Positions 25,036-34,418 of a DNA stretch of 61,489 nucleotides are shown one piece after another; the stretch's first letter is position 1, and the number at the start of each line of letters is the position of its first letter. Origin of the DNA: Blautia sp. (GTDB lineage Bacteria > Bacillota > Clostridia > Lachnospirales > Lachnospiraceae); the NCBI GenBank assembly GCA_023664455.1, contig JAMPFM010000010.1, positions 1 through 61,489 on the forward strand, read 5' to 3'. The translations under genes were made by a program, and so were the position numbers. The notes under the pieces are model-generated. The model saw only the letters and a list, made by a program, of their open reading frames with translations. It made no database searches and was not told the origin of the DNA.

Positions 25036-27990
25036 GTGAAAAAAACAAATAAAAATAAGATAAATCACAACGGAAACAGCAAGGAAAGACAGGAGCGTCT
25101 GGATGATACGCTGGAGTTTCTGGATTTGAGCGATGAGATGATTGCGGAGTACGAAGACGACGAGTACGAAGAAGATGAGGAGTACGAAGACGACGAGTAC
25201 GAGGATGATGAGGAGTACGAGGACGACGAGTACGAGGATGATGAGGAGTACGAAGACGACGAGTACGAGGATGATGAGGAGTACGAGGATGACGAGTACG
25301 AGGATGATGAGGAGTACGAGGACGACGAGTACGAAGAAGACGACGAATACGATGAAGAAGAATATGAATATGATAAATATGCCAAAGATAATATTTTTGC
25401 CCGCATAGGAAACTTTATCGCGGATATGAATGCGCTTGATAAGGCAGTGGCGTTGTTCGGCTGTTTTATCTTGATGGCGGCGGTAATAACAGGAATCCTT
25501 TATTTTGGTTCCAAGTCGGAATCGAAGCAGATGGAAGCTTTTGCGGAAGTGGGAACGGAGCTTCAGGATATCGGGGTAATCGGCGAGAGCGGGCTTTTGG
25601 CAGTATCTAATGCGGAAGCGGCAAGATTGTCCCATATGATGGACGCCGAACAGGAAGAACCGGAAGATAAGACGGAAGAAGAGCTGCAGGACGATTCGAT
25701 AGAGGTTGGCATGAACATTACTTCTATCAAGTCGGATATGAAAATCAAATTCGTGAATGTCAAGACGGGGAAATTAATTGGCAGTGTGCCTTTTGAAGTG
25801 GAAGTTACCGGAAGCGGAAACAAGACTTTCCATTTGATAGATGAGGATAAGGATGGTATCATTTATCAGACGGGCGTTAATGCGGACACCTATACAGTGA
25901 AAGCAGTTGCGTTGCAAGGGGATGCATATCAGAAATACAAGCTGCCGGTCCAGGGAAGTACGGTTAAGGTTACGGATACGATTACTTATAAGAAAGTAGA
26001 TGTTGCTGACGAGATTAAGAAGGAATCGGAAGTCAATGCTGCAGCGGAAGATACGGCGAAGCAGCTGGAAGTAGAGTCTGTATTGGCAGATACCGTGGAA
26101 TGGGTGGAATCCACCAAGACAGAGATAGAATCCGAAGAGAATTATAAGGAATTGAATAAAGCGGATATTCCCGACCCCTCTACCATCGGGAAACTGAGCG
26201 GGTTTATGAAGCTTGTCGCTACTGTGGAAAACGAGACGGCTTCTGAAGATGCGGAGCAGATGACAGATAAAGAGCGCAATGAGAAGCGGCTGGCAGCGAT
26301 GAATCCTGTTTTAGAACCGTCTTCCGTGGAGCTGGATATGTCAAAGGGAACGAGCGTAAGCCTTTCGGTATCCGTTTCGTCGGGGGCGTCTTATCAGATT
26401 AGCTGGGAAAGCAGCAACGTTGCCGTGGCAAGTGTCAGCGACGGCGTGGTTACGGCGGTAGGAAGCGGTAACGCGACGATTACGGCGACGATTACGGTAG
26501 GCGAGGATCCGGAATCTGCGGCTTCTAAGAAAATTACCTGCTCCGTTCATGTGACCGGCGGTGCATCGGTTCAGCCGACAGATCCGGACAAGCCAACAGA
26601 CCCGAATAAGCCCACGAATCCAGACCAGGAATATCGTATCAAAAGCATGGAAGGCGGCGGGACGATACAGGTAGGTAAGAGCTGTAATGTCAGGGGAACG
26701 ACAGAGCCGGAAGGCGGCGTTATTACTTGGACCAGCAGCGATACCAATATAGCCGTGGTAGATGCAAAAGGAATTGTGACAGGCCTGTCAGTTGGAACCG
26801 TACTTATCCGTGGAACGAGCAACAGCGGCGACTATAAAGAATGTTCCGTTACCGTCGTGGATAAAGAAGTGACTTACAAATCCCTGACGATAACGGGCAG
26901 TGCTACGATACAGGTTGGGAAAACAGGTTCCGTCAAAGGAACCACGGATCCGGCGGGGGGCATCGTTACCTGGTCGAGCAGCGATGAGAAAATTGTGAAA
27001 ATAGACAGCAGCGGAAATATGACAGGCGTGTCAGAAGGGGCGGCAACCATCACCGGCGTCTGCGCGAATGTCAAAAATACATGGAAAGTAACTGTCACAA
27101 AAGAAAAAGATGTTTCTTCCGATAATAAAACAAAATTAAAGGATAAGAGCGGCAATCAGGTATATGTCAAAAACAGTGACGGCAAATTTGTGGAAGCAAC
27201 CTATGCGGATTACTACAAAAACCAGAAGTTTTATCTGAAAAGCAAGAACGCGAAATACCGTTATACTGGATGGCAGACCATAGATGGATATACTTATTTC
27301 TACGATAAAAATGGTAATTATGTGACCGGGGAGCAGGTCATTCAGGGAGCCAGATATACCTTTGGCAGCGACGGACGGCTTTCTTCCGGTTCGGGTTCCC
27401 TTGGCATCGACGTATCGAAGTGGAACGGCTCGATTGACTGGAATGCGGTAAAAAATTCCGGCATATCCTATGTCATTATCCGCTGCGGCTACCGGGGTTC
27501 TTCTACGGGGGCACTGATTGAAGATCCTAAGTTTGCAAGCAATATCAGCGGCGCGAAAGCAGCGGGGCTCAAGGTTGGCGTTTATTTCTTCAGTCAGGCA
27601 GTCAATGACGTGGAAGCTGTCGAGGAAGCGTCAATGGCGCTGAATCTCGTAAAAGGATATGGACTGAATTATCCTATTTTCCTGGATGTGGAAGACAGCG
27701 GCGGACGGGGCGACAAGATAGATACGGCGACAAGGACGGCAGTCTGCAAGGCTTTCTGTGCAACCGTGCAAAATTCGGGTTATGCAGCGGGTATTTACGC
27801 CAACAAGACATGGCTTACTTCCCGCATCAATACAGGCAGTTTGACCGGCTATAAAATATGGCTGGCACAATATGCCGCAGCGCCGAGCTATACTGCGACC
27901 AGATATGATATGTGGCAGTATTCTTCCAAGGGAAAAGTGGGTGGCATAAGCGGAAATGTGGATATGAACATCAGTTATATGAATTATTAG
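25036..27990 (+). CDS. Membrane-anchored multidomain GH25 muramidase
   Basis: 984 residues, GTG start. Order: cytoplasmic N-terminus with six 11-residue acidic Tyr repeats (38-103); one membrane helix (about 130-155); an SpaA/prealbumin-like domain (about 230-315, with DEDKDGIIYQTG); three Big_2-type Ig domains (about 425-690); a wall-binding-like segment (about 730-780, GWQTIDGYTYFYDKNGN); and a C-terminal GH25 lysozyme domain (about 790-984). The GH25 domain starts [14 protein letters not shown] and contains FLDVED, which carries the acidic catalytic pair. The protein should cleave peptidoglycan glycan strands at the outer face while tethered to the membrane. As first gene of the polysaccharide operon it may open the wall for polymer or machinery placement. 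AAAGG lies about 12 nt upstream. Confidence 0.88.
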   Translation: MKKTNKNKINHNGNSKERQERLDDTLEFLDLSDEMIAEYEDDEYEEDEEYEDDEYEDDEEYEDDEYEDDEEYEDDEYEDDEEYEDDEYEDDEEYEDDEYEEDDEYDEEEYEYDKYAKDNIFARIGNFIADMNALDKAVALFGCFILMAAVITGILYFGSKSESKQMEAFAEVGTELQDIGVIGESGLLAVSNAEAARLSHMMDAEQEEPEDKTEEELQDDSIEVGMNITSIKSDMKIKFVNVKTGKLIGSVPFEVEVTGSGNKTFHLIDEDKDGIIYQTGVNADTYTVKAVALQGDAYQKYKLPVQGSTVKVTDTITYKKVDVADEIKKESEVNAAAEDTAKQLEVESVLADTVEWVESTKTEIESEENYKELNKADIPDPSTIGKLSGFMKLVATVENETASEDAEQMTDKERNEKRLAAMNPVLEPSSVELDMSKGTSVSLSVSVSSGASYQISWESSNVAVASVSDGVVTAVGSGNATITATITVGEDPESAASKKITCSVHVTGGASVQPTDPDKPTDPNKPTNPDQEYRIKSMEGGGTIQVGKSCNVRGTTEPEGGVITWTSSDTNIAVVDAKGIVTGLSVGTVLIRGTSNSGDYKECSVTVVDKEVTYKSLTITGSATIQVGKTGSVKGTTDPAGGIVTWSSSDEKIVKIDSSGNMTGVSEGAATITGVCANVKNTWKVTVTKEKDVSSDNKTKLKDKSGNQVYVKNSDGKFVEATYADYYKNQKFYLKSKNAKYRYTGWQTIDGYTYFYDKNGNYVTGEQVIQGARYTFGSDGRLSSGSGSLGIDVSKWNGSIDWNAVKNSGISYVIIRCGYRGSSTGALIEDPKFASNISGAKAAGLKVGVYFFSQAVNDVEAVEEASMALNLVKGYGLNYPIFLDVEDSGGRGDKIDTATRTAVCKAFCATVQNSGYAAGIYANKTWLTSRINTGSLTGYKIWLAQYAAAPSYTATRYDMWQYSSKGKVGGISGNVDMNISYMNY
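25147..25344 (+). repeat. 33-bp in-frame tandem repeat, six copies
   Basis: Six nearly identical 33-nt units encode EYEDDEYEDDE (first and last units have one or two changes), followed by a degenerate seventh. They lie in the predicted cytoplasmic tail. Copy number could change by slippage without loss of frame. Confidence 0.88.
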
Positions 27991-28015
27991 TCCGCAAAAC
28001 GGACGGGAGGCGGCA

Positions 28016-29098
28016 ATGAGAACTTATCTTGTAACAGGCGGCGCCGGGTTTATCGGCTCCAATTATATTCATTACATGTTTGGGAAATATGGCGACGAAA
28101 TCAGAATCATCAATGTAGATGCGCTGACGTATGCGGGCAACCCAGAGAATCTGGCAGACATAGAGAACAGACCGAATTATATTTTTATCAAGGCCAATAT
28201 CTGCGACAAGGAAGCTATCAGCCAGATTTTTACAGAGTACGAAATCGACAGGGTAGTGCATTTTGCAGCGGAAAGCCATGTGGACAGAAGCATTAAAAAC
28301 CCGGAAGTATTTGTGCAGACTAACGTGCTTGGCACGGCGGTCATGCTAAGCTGCGCACAGGCGGCATGGGAACTGCCGGGCGGCGCATACAAAGAAGACA
28401 AGAAATTTCTGCATGTTTCTACGGATGAGGTGTATGGTTCCTTAGAAAAAGATGGGGAGTATTTCTACGAAACTACGCCCTATGCGCCCCACAGTCCGTA
28501 TTCAGCGAGCAAAGCGGGCTCCGATATGCTTGTAAAGGCTTATATCGACACTTACCACTTTCCCGCCAATATCACGAACTGCTCCAATAACTATGGACCC
28601 TATCAATTCCCGGAGAAGCTGATACCGCTTATGATTAACAATGCGCTGCAGGGGAAAAAGCTGCCGGTCTATGGGGACGGTAAGAATGTCCGTGACTGGC
28701 TGTATGTGGAAGACCATGCCAAAGCCATCGACATGGTGCAGGAAAAGGGCAGATTGTATGAGACTTACAATATAGGCGGCCATAACGAAAAACAGAATAT
28801 TGAGATTATTCATATTATCTTAGATACGCTGCGGGAAGTGTTGGCGGACGATGATTCACGCAAAGCGCTTGTCAGCGACGATTTGATTACTTATGTAGAA
28901 GACAGGAAAGGGCATGACAGAAGATATGCCATCGCGCCGGATAAAATCAGCGCGGAAATCGGATGGGAGCCGGAAACGATGTTCAAAGAAGGCATCCGGC
29001 GCACGATTCAGTGGTATCTGGAACATGAAGACTGGATGAAGAATGTAACCAGCGGCGATTATCAGAAGTATTATGAGGATATGTACCGGGGAAAGTAA
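28016..29098 (+). CDS. rfbB: dTDP-glucose 4,6-dehydratase
   Basis: 360-residue short-chain dehydrogenase of the extended type. GGAGFIGSNY (8-17) binds NAD, STDEVYG (135-141) and YSASK (Tyr162, Lys166) form the active site, and RSIKNPEVFVQTNVLGT is the typical early block. It converts dTDP-glucose to dTDP-4-keto-6-deoxyglucose in the cytosol, the second step toward dTDP-rhamnose. GGGAGG lies 6 nt before the ATG; a small GTCCG/CGGAC hairpin precedes it. It follows the muramidase gene by 25 nt. Confidence 0.95.
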   Translation: MRTYLVTGGAGFIGSNYIHYMFGKYGDEIRIINVDALTYAGNPENLADIENRPNYIFIKANICDKEAISQIFTEYEIDRVVHFAAESHVDRSIKNPEVFVQTNVLGTAVMLSCAQAAWELPGGAYKEDKKFLHVSTDEVYGSLEKDGEYFYETTPYAPHSPYSASKAGSDMLVKAYIDTYHFPANITNCSNNYGPYQFPEKLIPLMINNALQGKKLPVYGDGKNVRDWLYVEDHAKAIDMVQEKGRLYETYNIGGHNEKQNIEIIHIILDTLREVLADDDSRKALVSDDLITYVEDRKGHDRRYAIAPDKISAEIGWEPETMFKEGIRRTIQWYLEHEDWMKNVTSGDYQKYYEDMYRGK

Positions 29099-29118
29099 GG
29101 CATTTTATTTGGAGGAAA

Positions 29119-29219
29119 GGTTGAAAGAATTACATTCTTTCAACCGCAAATTTGTGCTGACATCGTAGATGTCTTGGGCACATAAATTCGCACGTTGAGA
29201 AAGGGGCATGGTTATAAAT
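29119..29219 (+). repeat. Start-codon-associated palindromic element, copy 1 (before rfbA)
   Basis: Hairpin 1: GGTTGAAAGAAT-TAC-ATTCTTTCAACC (29119-29145). Hairpin 2: GCAAATTTGTGC (29146-29157) paired with GCACATAAATTCGC (29178-29191), with an inner CATC-GTA-GATG. The tail then gives AAAGGGGCATGGTTAT. The tail and hairpin 2 match the copy at 60374. Hairpin 1 resembles the first codons of rfbA (TTGAAAGAATTACATT against ATGAAAGGAATTATATT). The GGAGG at 29111 before TTG at 29121 may be the former start site. Confidence 0.7.
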
Positions 29220-30089
29220 ATGAAAGGAATTATATTGGCAGGGGGATCCGGGACACGGCTGTATCCGCTGACGAAAGCGGTTTCCAAACAGATCATGCCG
29301 GTGTACGATAAACCGATGATTTATTATCCGCTATCGACACTGATGCTGGCTGGTATCCGGGAAATCCTGATTATTTCGACGCCGAGGGATTTGCCCTCTT
29401 TCCGGGAATTGTTCGGAACGGGCGAACAGCTGGGACTGCGCATCGAGTATGCGGTGCAGGAAACGCCGAGAGGATTGGCGGACGCCTTTATCATCGGCGC
29501 GGAGTTTATCGGAAAAGACAGCGTGGCATTGGTACTGGGCGATAATATTTTCTATGGACAGAGTTTTTCCAGGGTATTAAGGGAAGTGGCGTCACGGGAA
29601 AAGGGCGCGACCATTTTTGGTTATTATGTCAGAAACCCAAGAGAGTACGGCGTCGTGGAATTTGATGAAAACGGCGTGGCTTTGTCCATTGAGGAAAAAC
29701 CGGAGCATCCCAAGAGTAACTATGCGGTTCCAGGGCTTTATTTTTATGATAATGATGTGGTGGAAATTGCCGCGGCTGTCAAACCTTCGGCACGCGGGGA
29801 AATCGAGATTACCAGCATCAATAACGAATATCTGAGGAGAGGAACCCTGCGGGTGGAAACGCTGGGACGGGGGTTTGCGTGGCTGGATACGGGAAGCCAT
29901 GATTCCCTGTTAGATGCGGCGGATTTCGTGGCGGCGTTCCAGAAAAGGCAGGGGCTTTATATTTCCTGCATCGAAGAAATTGCGTATAGAAGAGGATTTA
30001 TCAGCAGGGAGCAGTTATTGGAGCTGGCTAAACCGCTGTTAAAAACACATTATGGAGAATATCTGGTAGAGGTTGCGAATGGACTCTAA
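29220..30089 (+). CDS. rfbA: Glucose-1-phosphate thymidylyltransferase
   Basis: 289 residues beginning [20 protein letters not shown] is the nucleotide-binding loop, and [23 protein letters not shown] and the late [11 protein letters not shown] are standard RfbA blocks. It joins dTTP and glucose-1-phosphate to give dTDP-glucose, the first step of the dTDP-rhamnose route. ATG 29220 gives the classical N-terminus and 13-nt spacing from AAAGGGG. An ATG at 29208, supplied by the palindromic element, would add MVIN but is only 1 nt from that site. Its end overlaps the next gene by 11 nt. Confidence 0.95.
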   Translation: MKGIILAGGSGTRLYPLTKAVSKQIMPVYDKPMIYYPLSTLMLAGIREILIISTPRDLPSFRELFGTGEQLGLRIEYAVQETPRGLADAFIIGAEFIGKDSVALVLGDNIFYGQSFSRVLREVASREKGATIFGYYVRNPREYGVVEFDENGVALSIEEKPEHPKSNYAVPGLYFYDNDVVEIAAAVKPSARGEIEITSINNEYLRRGTLRVETLGRGFAWLDTGSHDSLLDAADFVAAFQKRQGLYISCIEEIAYRRGFISREQLLELAKPLLKTHYGEYLVEVANGL

Positions 30090-31446
30090 GAAATTACGGA
30101 ATACTCTAGTTGCCGTTGTGCTGATGTTTCTTGTAATAACAGGTGTTATATTTGCGGCAAATAGGGAAGCGGTATTGGAAAAATTAGGCATCGATACAGG
30201 TGCGCCGGAAGAGGCGGGCGAAACTGATGGGACAATGCCCGAAGCGGTGGAAACCATGACCGGGGAGCGGCAGCTTGGAAATAATCTTTCTGCATTTATG
30301 CAGGATAAGACTTTTTTTGATGCAGAAGTCCGCTATAAGAGCATTGAAACCTATTCCGGCAAAGTGGTTTCGCTTGTCATGAGTTCGGTAGCGAAAGATT
30401 TGCGTATTATGATAGTCAACAGCCGCGGGAAACTGGAAACAGGGGCGGCTTTTACGGTGACGATTCAGGGCGTCGGGGAGTTTACCGATAGGGATAAGGA
30501 CGGCATTATCTATATCGACCAGCTCCGTGCCGGCGAATACAGCATTTATCTGAATGAAATAGAAGGCTATAAAGTGCCCAATACGGTGACGACCATTAAA
30601 GTAAAACAGGAAATGGAATACCGCGTTTTGGATGATGTGGAATATCTGATGCTGACCGAGCAGGATGTAGATGCGTCCAAAGAAGATACGACGTCCAAAG
30701 AAGCGGACGAGGAAGCCGACGGCACGGAAAATACCTCTTTTGACAACTCCCATGAGAATGCCAGAAGGGGAATCGACGTTTCCAAATGGAATAAAACCAT
30801 CGATTGGGAAGCTGTAAAAGCTGACGGCGTGGAATTTGCCATTATCCGCTGCGGTTATCGCGGATTGTCCAGCGGCGCACTGATTATCGACCCCACTTAT
30901 ATCGAAAATATTGAGGGTGCAATTCAGGCAGGGATTCCTGTCGGCGTATACTTTTTCACGCAGGCAGTCAACGAAGTGGAAGCGATAGAAGAAGCGAGTA
31001 TGGTTATCAACCTGATTCGGAAATATGACGTGGATTATCCGGTATTTTTGGACAGCGAGAGTACGGGCGGAAGCGGACGGGCTGATGGACTGGCGAAAGA
31101 GCAGCGGACGAGGAACCACAAGGCGTTTCTGGAAACCATTGCTTCTGCAGGATATGAGGCAGGTATCTACGGCTCTGCCAACTGGCTTGTGAGCGAAGTA
31201 GAGATGAGTGCCTTGTCCAATTACCGCATATGGCTTGCGCAGTATGCGGACATTCCCACATACGAGGGATATTATGATATGTGGCAGTACACGTCGAAAG
31301 GGAAAATAGAAGGAATTTCCACAAACGTGGATTTGAACTTATGTTATCTAAATATTGACACTTCTGTGGACCACTCGGCGGCATCAGGTGGGTATACCGG
31401 GGTTGTCAATGGGGATACGGGGAATACGCCGGTGGAGGCGGAATAG
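30079..31446 (+). CDS. Membrane-anchored GH25 muramidase, shorter paralogue
   Basis: 455 residues. A membrane helix lies at about 7-27, then a prealbumin-like domain (about 105-190, with [12 protein letters not shown]), a Glu/Asp/Thr-rich linker, and a GH25 domain (about 230-430) starting [25 protein letters not shown] carries the acidic pair, and the domain ends with [14 protein letters not shown] and VDLNLCYLN. It shares this order with the muramidase at 25036 but lacks the acidic repeats, Ig domains and wall-binding segment. AGAGG lies 6 nt before ATG 30079, inside the end of rfbA, so the two are translationally coupled. A short Gly/Thr-rich tail follows the catalytic domain. Confidence 0.88.
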   Translation: MDSKKLRNTLVAVVLMFLVITGVIFAANREAVLEKLGIDTGAPEEAGETDGTMPEAVETMTGERQLGNNLSAFMQDKTFFDAEVRYKSIETYSGKVVSLVMSSVAKDLRIMIVNSRGKLETGAAFTVTIQGVGEFTDRDKDGIIYIDQLRAGEYSIYLNEIEGYKVPNTVTTIKVKQEMEYRVLDDVEYLMLTEQDVDASKEDTTSKEADEEADGTENTSFDNSHENARRGIDVSKWNKTIDWEAVKADGVEFAIIRCGYRGLSSGALIIDPTYIENIEGAIQAGIPVGVYFFTQAVNEVEAIEEASMVINLIRKYDVDYPVFLDSESTGGSGRADGLAKEQRTRNHKAFLETIASAGYEAGIYGSANWLVSEVEMSALSNYRIWLAQYADIPTYEGYYDMWQYTSKGKIEGISTNVDLNLCYLNIDTSVDHSAASGGYTGVVNGDTGNTPVEAE

Positions 31447-31465
31447 GAAGGAGTATTGCGGTAAA

Positions 31466-32029
31466 ATGGGAAAAATAACAGTGGAAACATGCGAAATAGA
31501 AGGGCTGAAGATTATCACACCACAGGTTTTTCAGGATGAAAGAGGTTATTTCATGGAAACCTATCAGTACGAGGATTTTAAAGCGGTGGGTATCGATAAA
31601 GTATTTGTACAGGATAATCAGTCCGCATCGGTGAAGGGCGTTTTACGTGGAATGCATTTCCAGATTCAGTATCCTCAGGATAAACTTGTCAGGGTGTTGC
31701 AGGGGGAAGTATATGATGTGGCGCTGGATTTGCGTCCGGGCTCTGCAACCTATGGAAAATGGCATGGCGTACTGCTTTCCGCAGAAAATAAAAAGCAATT
31801 TTTCGTGCCGAAGAATTTTGCGCATGGTTTCCTTGTTTTATCCGATTACGCCGAGTTTGCCTATAAATGTACAGAGTTTTATCATCCCAACGACGAGGGG
31901 GGGATTCTCTGGAATGACCCAGAGATTGGCATCGAATGGCCCATCACAGAGGGGATGGAATTGATTCAGTCCCAGAAAGATAAAGAATGGGGCGGCATTG
32001 CAGAATATACTGAGAAATACCGGAAATAG
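31466..32029 (+). CDS. rfbC: dTDP-4-dehydrorhamnose 3,5-epimerase
   Basis: 187-residue cupin-fold enzyme. KIITPQVFQDERGYFMETY at the start, GVLRGMHFQ with catalytic His64, VYDVALDLRPGS and FYHPND with the conserved Tyr near 139 are family marks. It epimerises dTDP-4-keto-6-deoxyglucose at C3 and C5. The start at 31466 is 12 nt after AAGGAG; the frame continues upstream but overlaps the muramidase gene. The reductase that would finish dTDP-rhamnose (rfbD) is not in this window. Confidence 0.94.
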   Translation: MGKITVETCEIEGLKIITPQVFQDERGYFMETYQYEDFKAVGIDKVFVQDNQSASVKGVLRGMHFQIQYPQDKLVRVLQGEVYDVALDLRPGSATYGKWHGVLLSAENKKQFFVPKNFAHGFLVLSDYAEFAYKCTEFYHPNDEGGILWNDPEIGIEWPITEGMELIQSQKDKEWGGIAEYTEKYRK

Positions 32030-32050
32030 AAGCGGGAGAGTTCTTAGAGT

Positions 32051-33088
32051 ATGAGCGCAAAGGATACGGTGACACAAGAAGATAACAATAAAAAACGGAA
32101 ATCTTTTCCAAAGCCCGCAGCAATCGCGATATTCTGGGGGCTTGGTCTGATTTTGGCGATTGTACTAATTACGCATCACAATCCCTTAGCGGACCAGGCA
32201 ACGGAAAATATGAAGAAATTCAGCGGAAGCCTTCTGATTGCTTTTACCTGCATGATTTTTGCTTTATTTTATGACGGATTGACGACGATTCCCATCGAGC
32301 TGTTTCAGAGTCGGAAATTAATCTGGAAGCTTGCGAAAAATGATTTCAAAAAACGGTATGCAGGTTCTTATCTGGGTGTGGTATGGGCGATGGCGCAGCC
32401 GGTGGTCACGGTTGTAATGTATTGGATTGTGTTTGACAGAGTGTTCGATACGAGGAGCCAGCTTGTGGCGAGCGGGATAGAGGTGCCCTATGTGCTATAT
32501 CTGACGGCGGGGCTTGTGCCCTGGTTCTATTTTACCGAGGCAATTACCCAGGGAACTATGGCGTTGTTAGAATATAATTATCTGGTGAAAAAAGTTGTCT
32601 TCAATATCAGTATCTTGCCGATTATTAAGGTCATTGCGGCGACCTTTATCCATGTGTTTTTCGTCTGTATCCTGATGGTGGTAGCCATTGGGTATGGGTA
32701 TTATCCGAGCATTTATACGTTACAGATTTTCTACTATAGTTTCTGTTTATTTTTACTGGTGTTGGCAATGAGTTATTTTACCTGCGCACTTGTTGTTTTT
32801 ATCAGGGATTTACAACAGATTATCAATATTGCGCTACAGATTGGCATGTGGGCAACGCCGATTCTGTGGGATATTTCTATGTTGACGACAGATTCCATGA
32901 AAGCGCTTTTCAAGCTGAATCCGATGGTATATATCGTAAACGGCTATCGCAGCGCAATTTATGAAGAGGTATGGTTTTGGGAGCATTTTTATTCTTCCAC
33001 CTATTTCTGGATTTTTACCATCAGCCTCTTTTGCATCGGGACACTGATTTTTAAAAAGCTGAGAGTGCATTTTGCAGATGTACTTTAA
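32051..33088 (+). CDS. Polysaccharide ABC exporter permease (Wzm type)
   Basis: 345 residues. The C-terminal 260 residues form an ABC-2 permease with six helices (FKKRYAGSYLGVVWAMAQPVV, GLVPWFYFTEAITQG, WATPILWD, LNPMVYIVNGYR). The N-terminus adds about 85 residues with two more helices (about 23-43 and 57-75), not usual for Wzm and of unknown role. With the ATPase 12 nt downstream it should export undecaprenyl-linked polysaccharide after complete assembly on the cytoplasmic side. GGGAG precedes the start. Confidence 0.9.
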   Translation: MSAKDTVTQEDNNKKRKSFPKPAAIAIFWGLGLILAIVLITHHNPLADQATENMKKFSGSLLIAFTCMIFALFYDGLTTIPIELFQSRKLIWKLAKNDFKKRYAGSYLGVVWAMAQPVVTVVMYWIVFDRVFDTRSQLVASGIEVPYVLYLTAGLVPWFYFTEAITQGTMALLEYNYLVKKVVFNISILPIIKVIAATFIHVFFVCILMVVAIGYGYYPSIYTLQIFYYSFCLFLLVLAMSYFTCALVVFIRDLQQIINIALQIGMWATPILWDISMLTTDSMKALFKLNPMVYIVNGYRSAIYEEVWFWEHFYSSTYFWIFTISLFCIGTLIFKKLRVHFADVL

Positions 33089-33100
33089 TGGGAGAGCAGT

Positions 33101-34369
33101 ATGGCGGATGAGAAGATTGCGATTCAGGTAGAGAATCTGGAAAAAGTTTATAAATTATATAACAAGCCTTCTGACAGACTGAAAGAAACGCTGGGATTCG
33201 GCAGGGGGAAACGCCACACGGAGCATCATGCCTTAAAAGGTGTGAATTTGACGATTCGTCAGGGTGAGACAGTCGGTATCATTGGGACAAACGGTTCGGG
33301 CAAATCTACGATTCTCAAAATAATAACAGGTGTTTTGAATCCGACGGCAGGAAACGTGACTGTAAATGGGCGCATTTCTGCGCTGCTAGAGCTTGGCGCA
33401 GGTTTCAACATGGAATATAACGGGATTGAAAATATCTATCTCAACGGTACGATGATTGGTTTTTCCAAGAAAGAAATCGACGACAGGATGGACGCGATTT
33501 TAGAGTTTGCCGATATCGGCGAATATATCAGCCAGCCTGTAAAAACCTATTCCAGCGGTATGTTTGTACGGCTTGCTTTCGCCGTGGCGATTAATATTGA
33601 CCCGGAGATTCTGATTGTGGATGAGGCGCTTTCCGTCGGAGATGTTTTCTTTCAGGCGAAATGTTATCATAAATTTGAAGAATTTAAGCAGATGGGCAAA
33701 ACGATTGTGTTCGTAAGCCATGATTTGAGCAGTATCAGCAAATATTGTGACAGAGTCGTGCTGCTTAATCAGGGCGTCAAGTTAGGGGAAGGCAACCCAA
33801 AAGAAATGATTGACGCTTATAAACAGGTGTTGGTTGGGCAATATACGATTCCAGATGGCAGCGAAGGAAGCCTTTTAGAAGATGAACAGTTGCGCGCTCT
33901 GGCAGCGGGAGGGAAAAACGTCAATCCTGAACTCTTAGAATACGGCTCCAAGAAAGCCGTGATTAGCGATTATTTCATAACGGATGAAAAAGGGACGAAA
34001 ACCGCCGCCGTATTAAAAGGCACGACATTTCATATTCATATGATGGTAGATGTCGTGGAAGATATCGCCGCTCCTGTTTTTGCCTTTACGATTAAAAACA
34101 GCAAAGGCACGGAAATTACAGGGACGAATACGATGTTTGAAAAGGCGTTTTTGGAGCCGGTGAAAGCGGGCGAGCACAAAGAAATCACTTTTACCCAGGA
34201 AATGAACCTGCAAGGGGGCGAGTACCTGCTGTCCCTTGGTGTGACCGGCTATGAGGGCGATGATTTTACGGTGTATCATCGGTTGTATGATGTGATGAAT
34301 CTGACGGTGATATCGGATAAGGATACGGTTGGGTTTTATGATATGAATACGAGGATTCAGGTGCGGTAG
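33101..34369 (+). CDS. Polysaccharide ABC exporter ATPase (Wzt type) with C-terminal glycan-binding domain
   Basis: 422 residues. Walker A GTNGSGKS (62-69), signature YSSGMFVRL (150-158), Walker B ILIVDEA (170-176) and His207 in the switch. After the ATPase, about 275-420 form a beta-sandwich like Wzt C-terminal domains (AAVLKGTTFHIHMMVDV, HKEITFTQEMNLQGGEYLLS). In gut and soil Gram-negatives such a domain recognises the finished or capped end of the glycan before export. The WbdD-like gene directly downstream fits that role here. The gene follows the permease by 12 nt. Confidence 0.92.
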   Translation: MADEKIAIQVENLEKVYKLYNKPSDRLKETLGFGRGKRHTEHHALKGVNLTIRQGETVGIIGTNGSGKSTILKIITGVLNPTAGNVTVNGRISALLELGAGFNMEYNGIENIYLNGTMIGFSKKEIDDRMDAILEFADIGEYISQPVKTYSSGMFVRLAFAVAINIDPEILIVDEALSVGDVFFQAKCYHKFEEFKQMGKTIVFVSHDLSSISKYCDRVVLLNQGVKLGEGNPKEMIDAYKQVLVGQYTIPDGSEGSLLEDEQLRALAAGGKNVNPELLEYGSKKAVISDYFITDEKGTKTAAVLKGTTFHIHMMVDVVEDIAAPVFAFTIKNSKGTEITGTNTMFEKAFLEPVKAGEHKEITFTQEMNLQGGEYLLSLGVTGYEGDDFTVYHRLYDVMNLTVISDKDTVGFYDMNTRIQVR

Positions 34370-34418
34370 GGATTTTATAGTAAGGAATAAAAACGAGTGT
34401 TATATAAAGGATGGCAGG

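Noticed and set aside
25147-25344. Regular repeats that could be taken for a CRISPR array
   Set aside because: The units are contiguous, with no unique spacers, and translate in frame within a protein.
25024-25635. Minus-strand frame rich in Val/Leu/Ile and a matching Ser/Tyr frame opposite the acidic repeats
   Set aside because: These arise from reading the 33-bp tandem repeat in other frames and are not genes.
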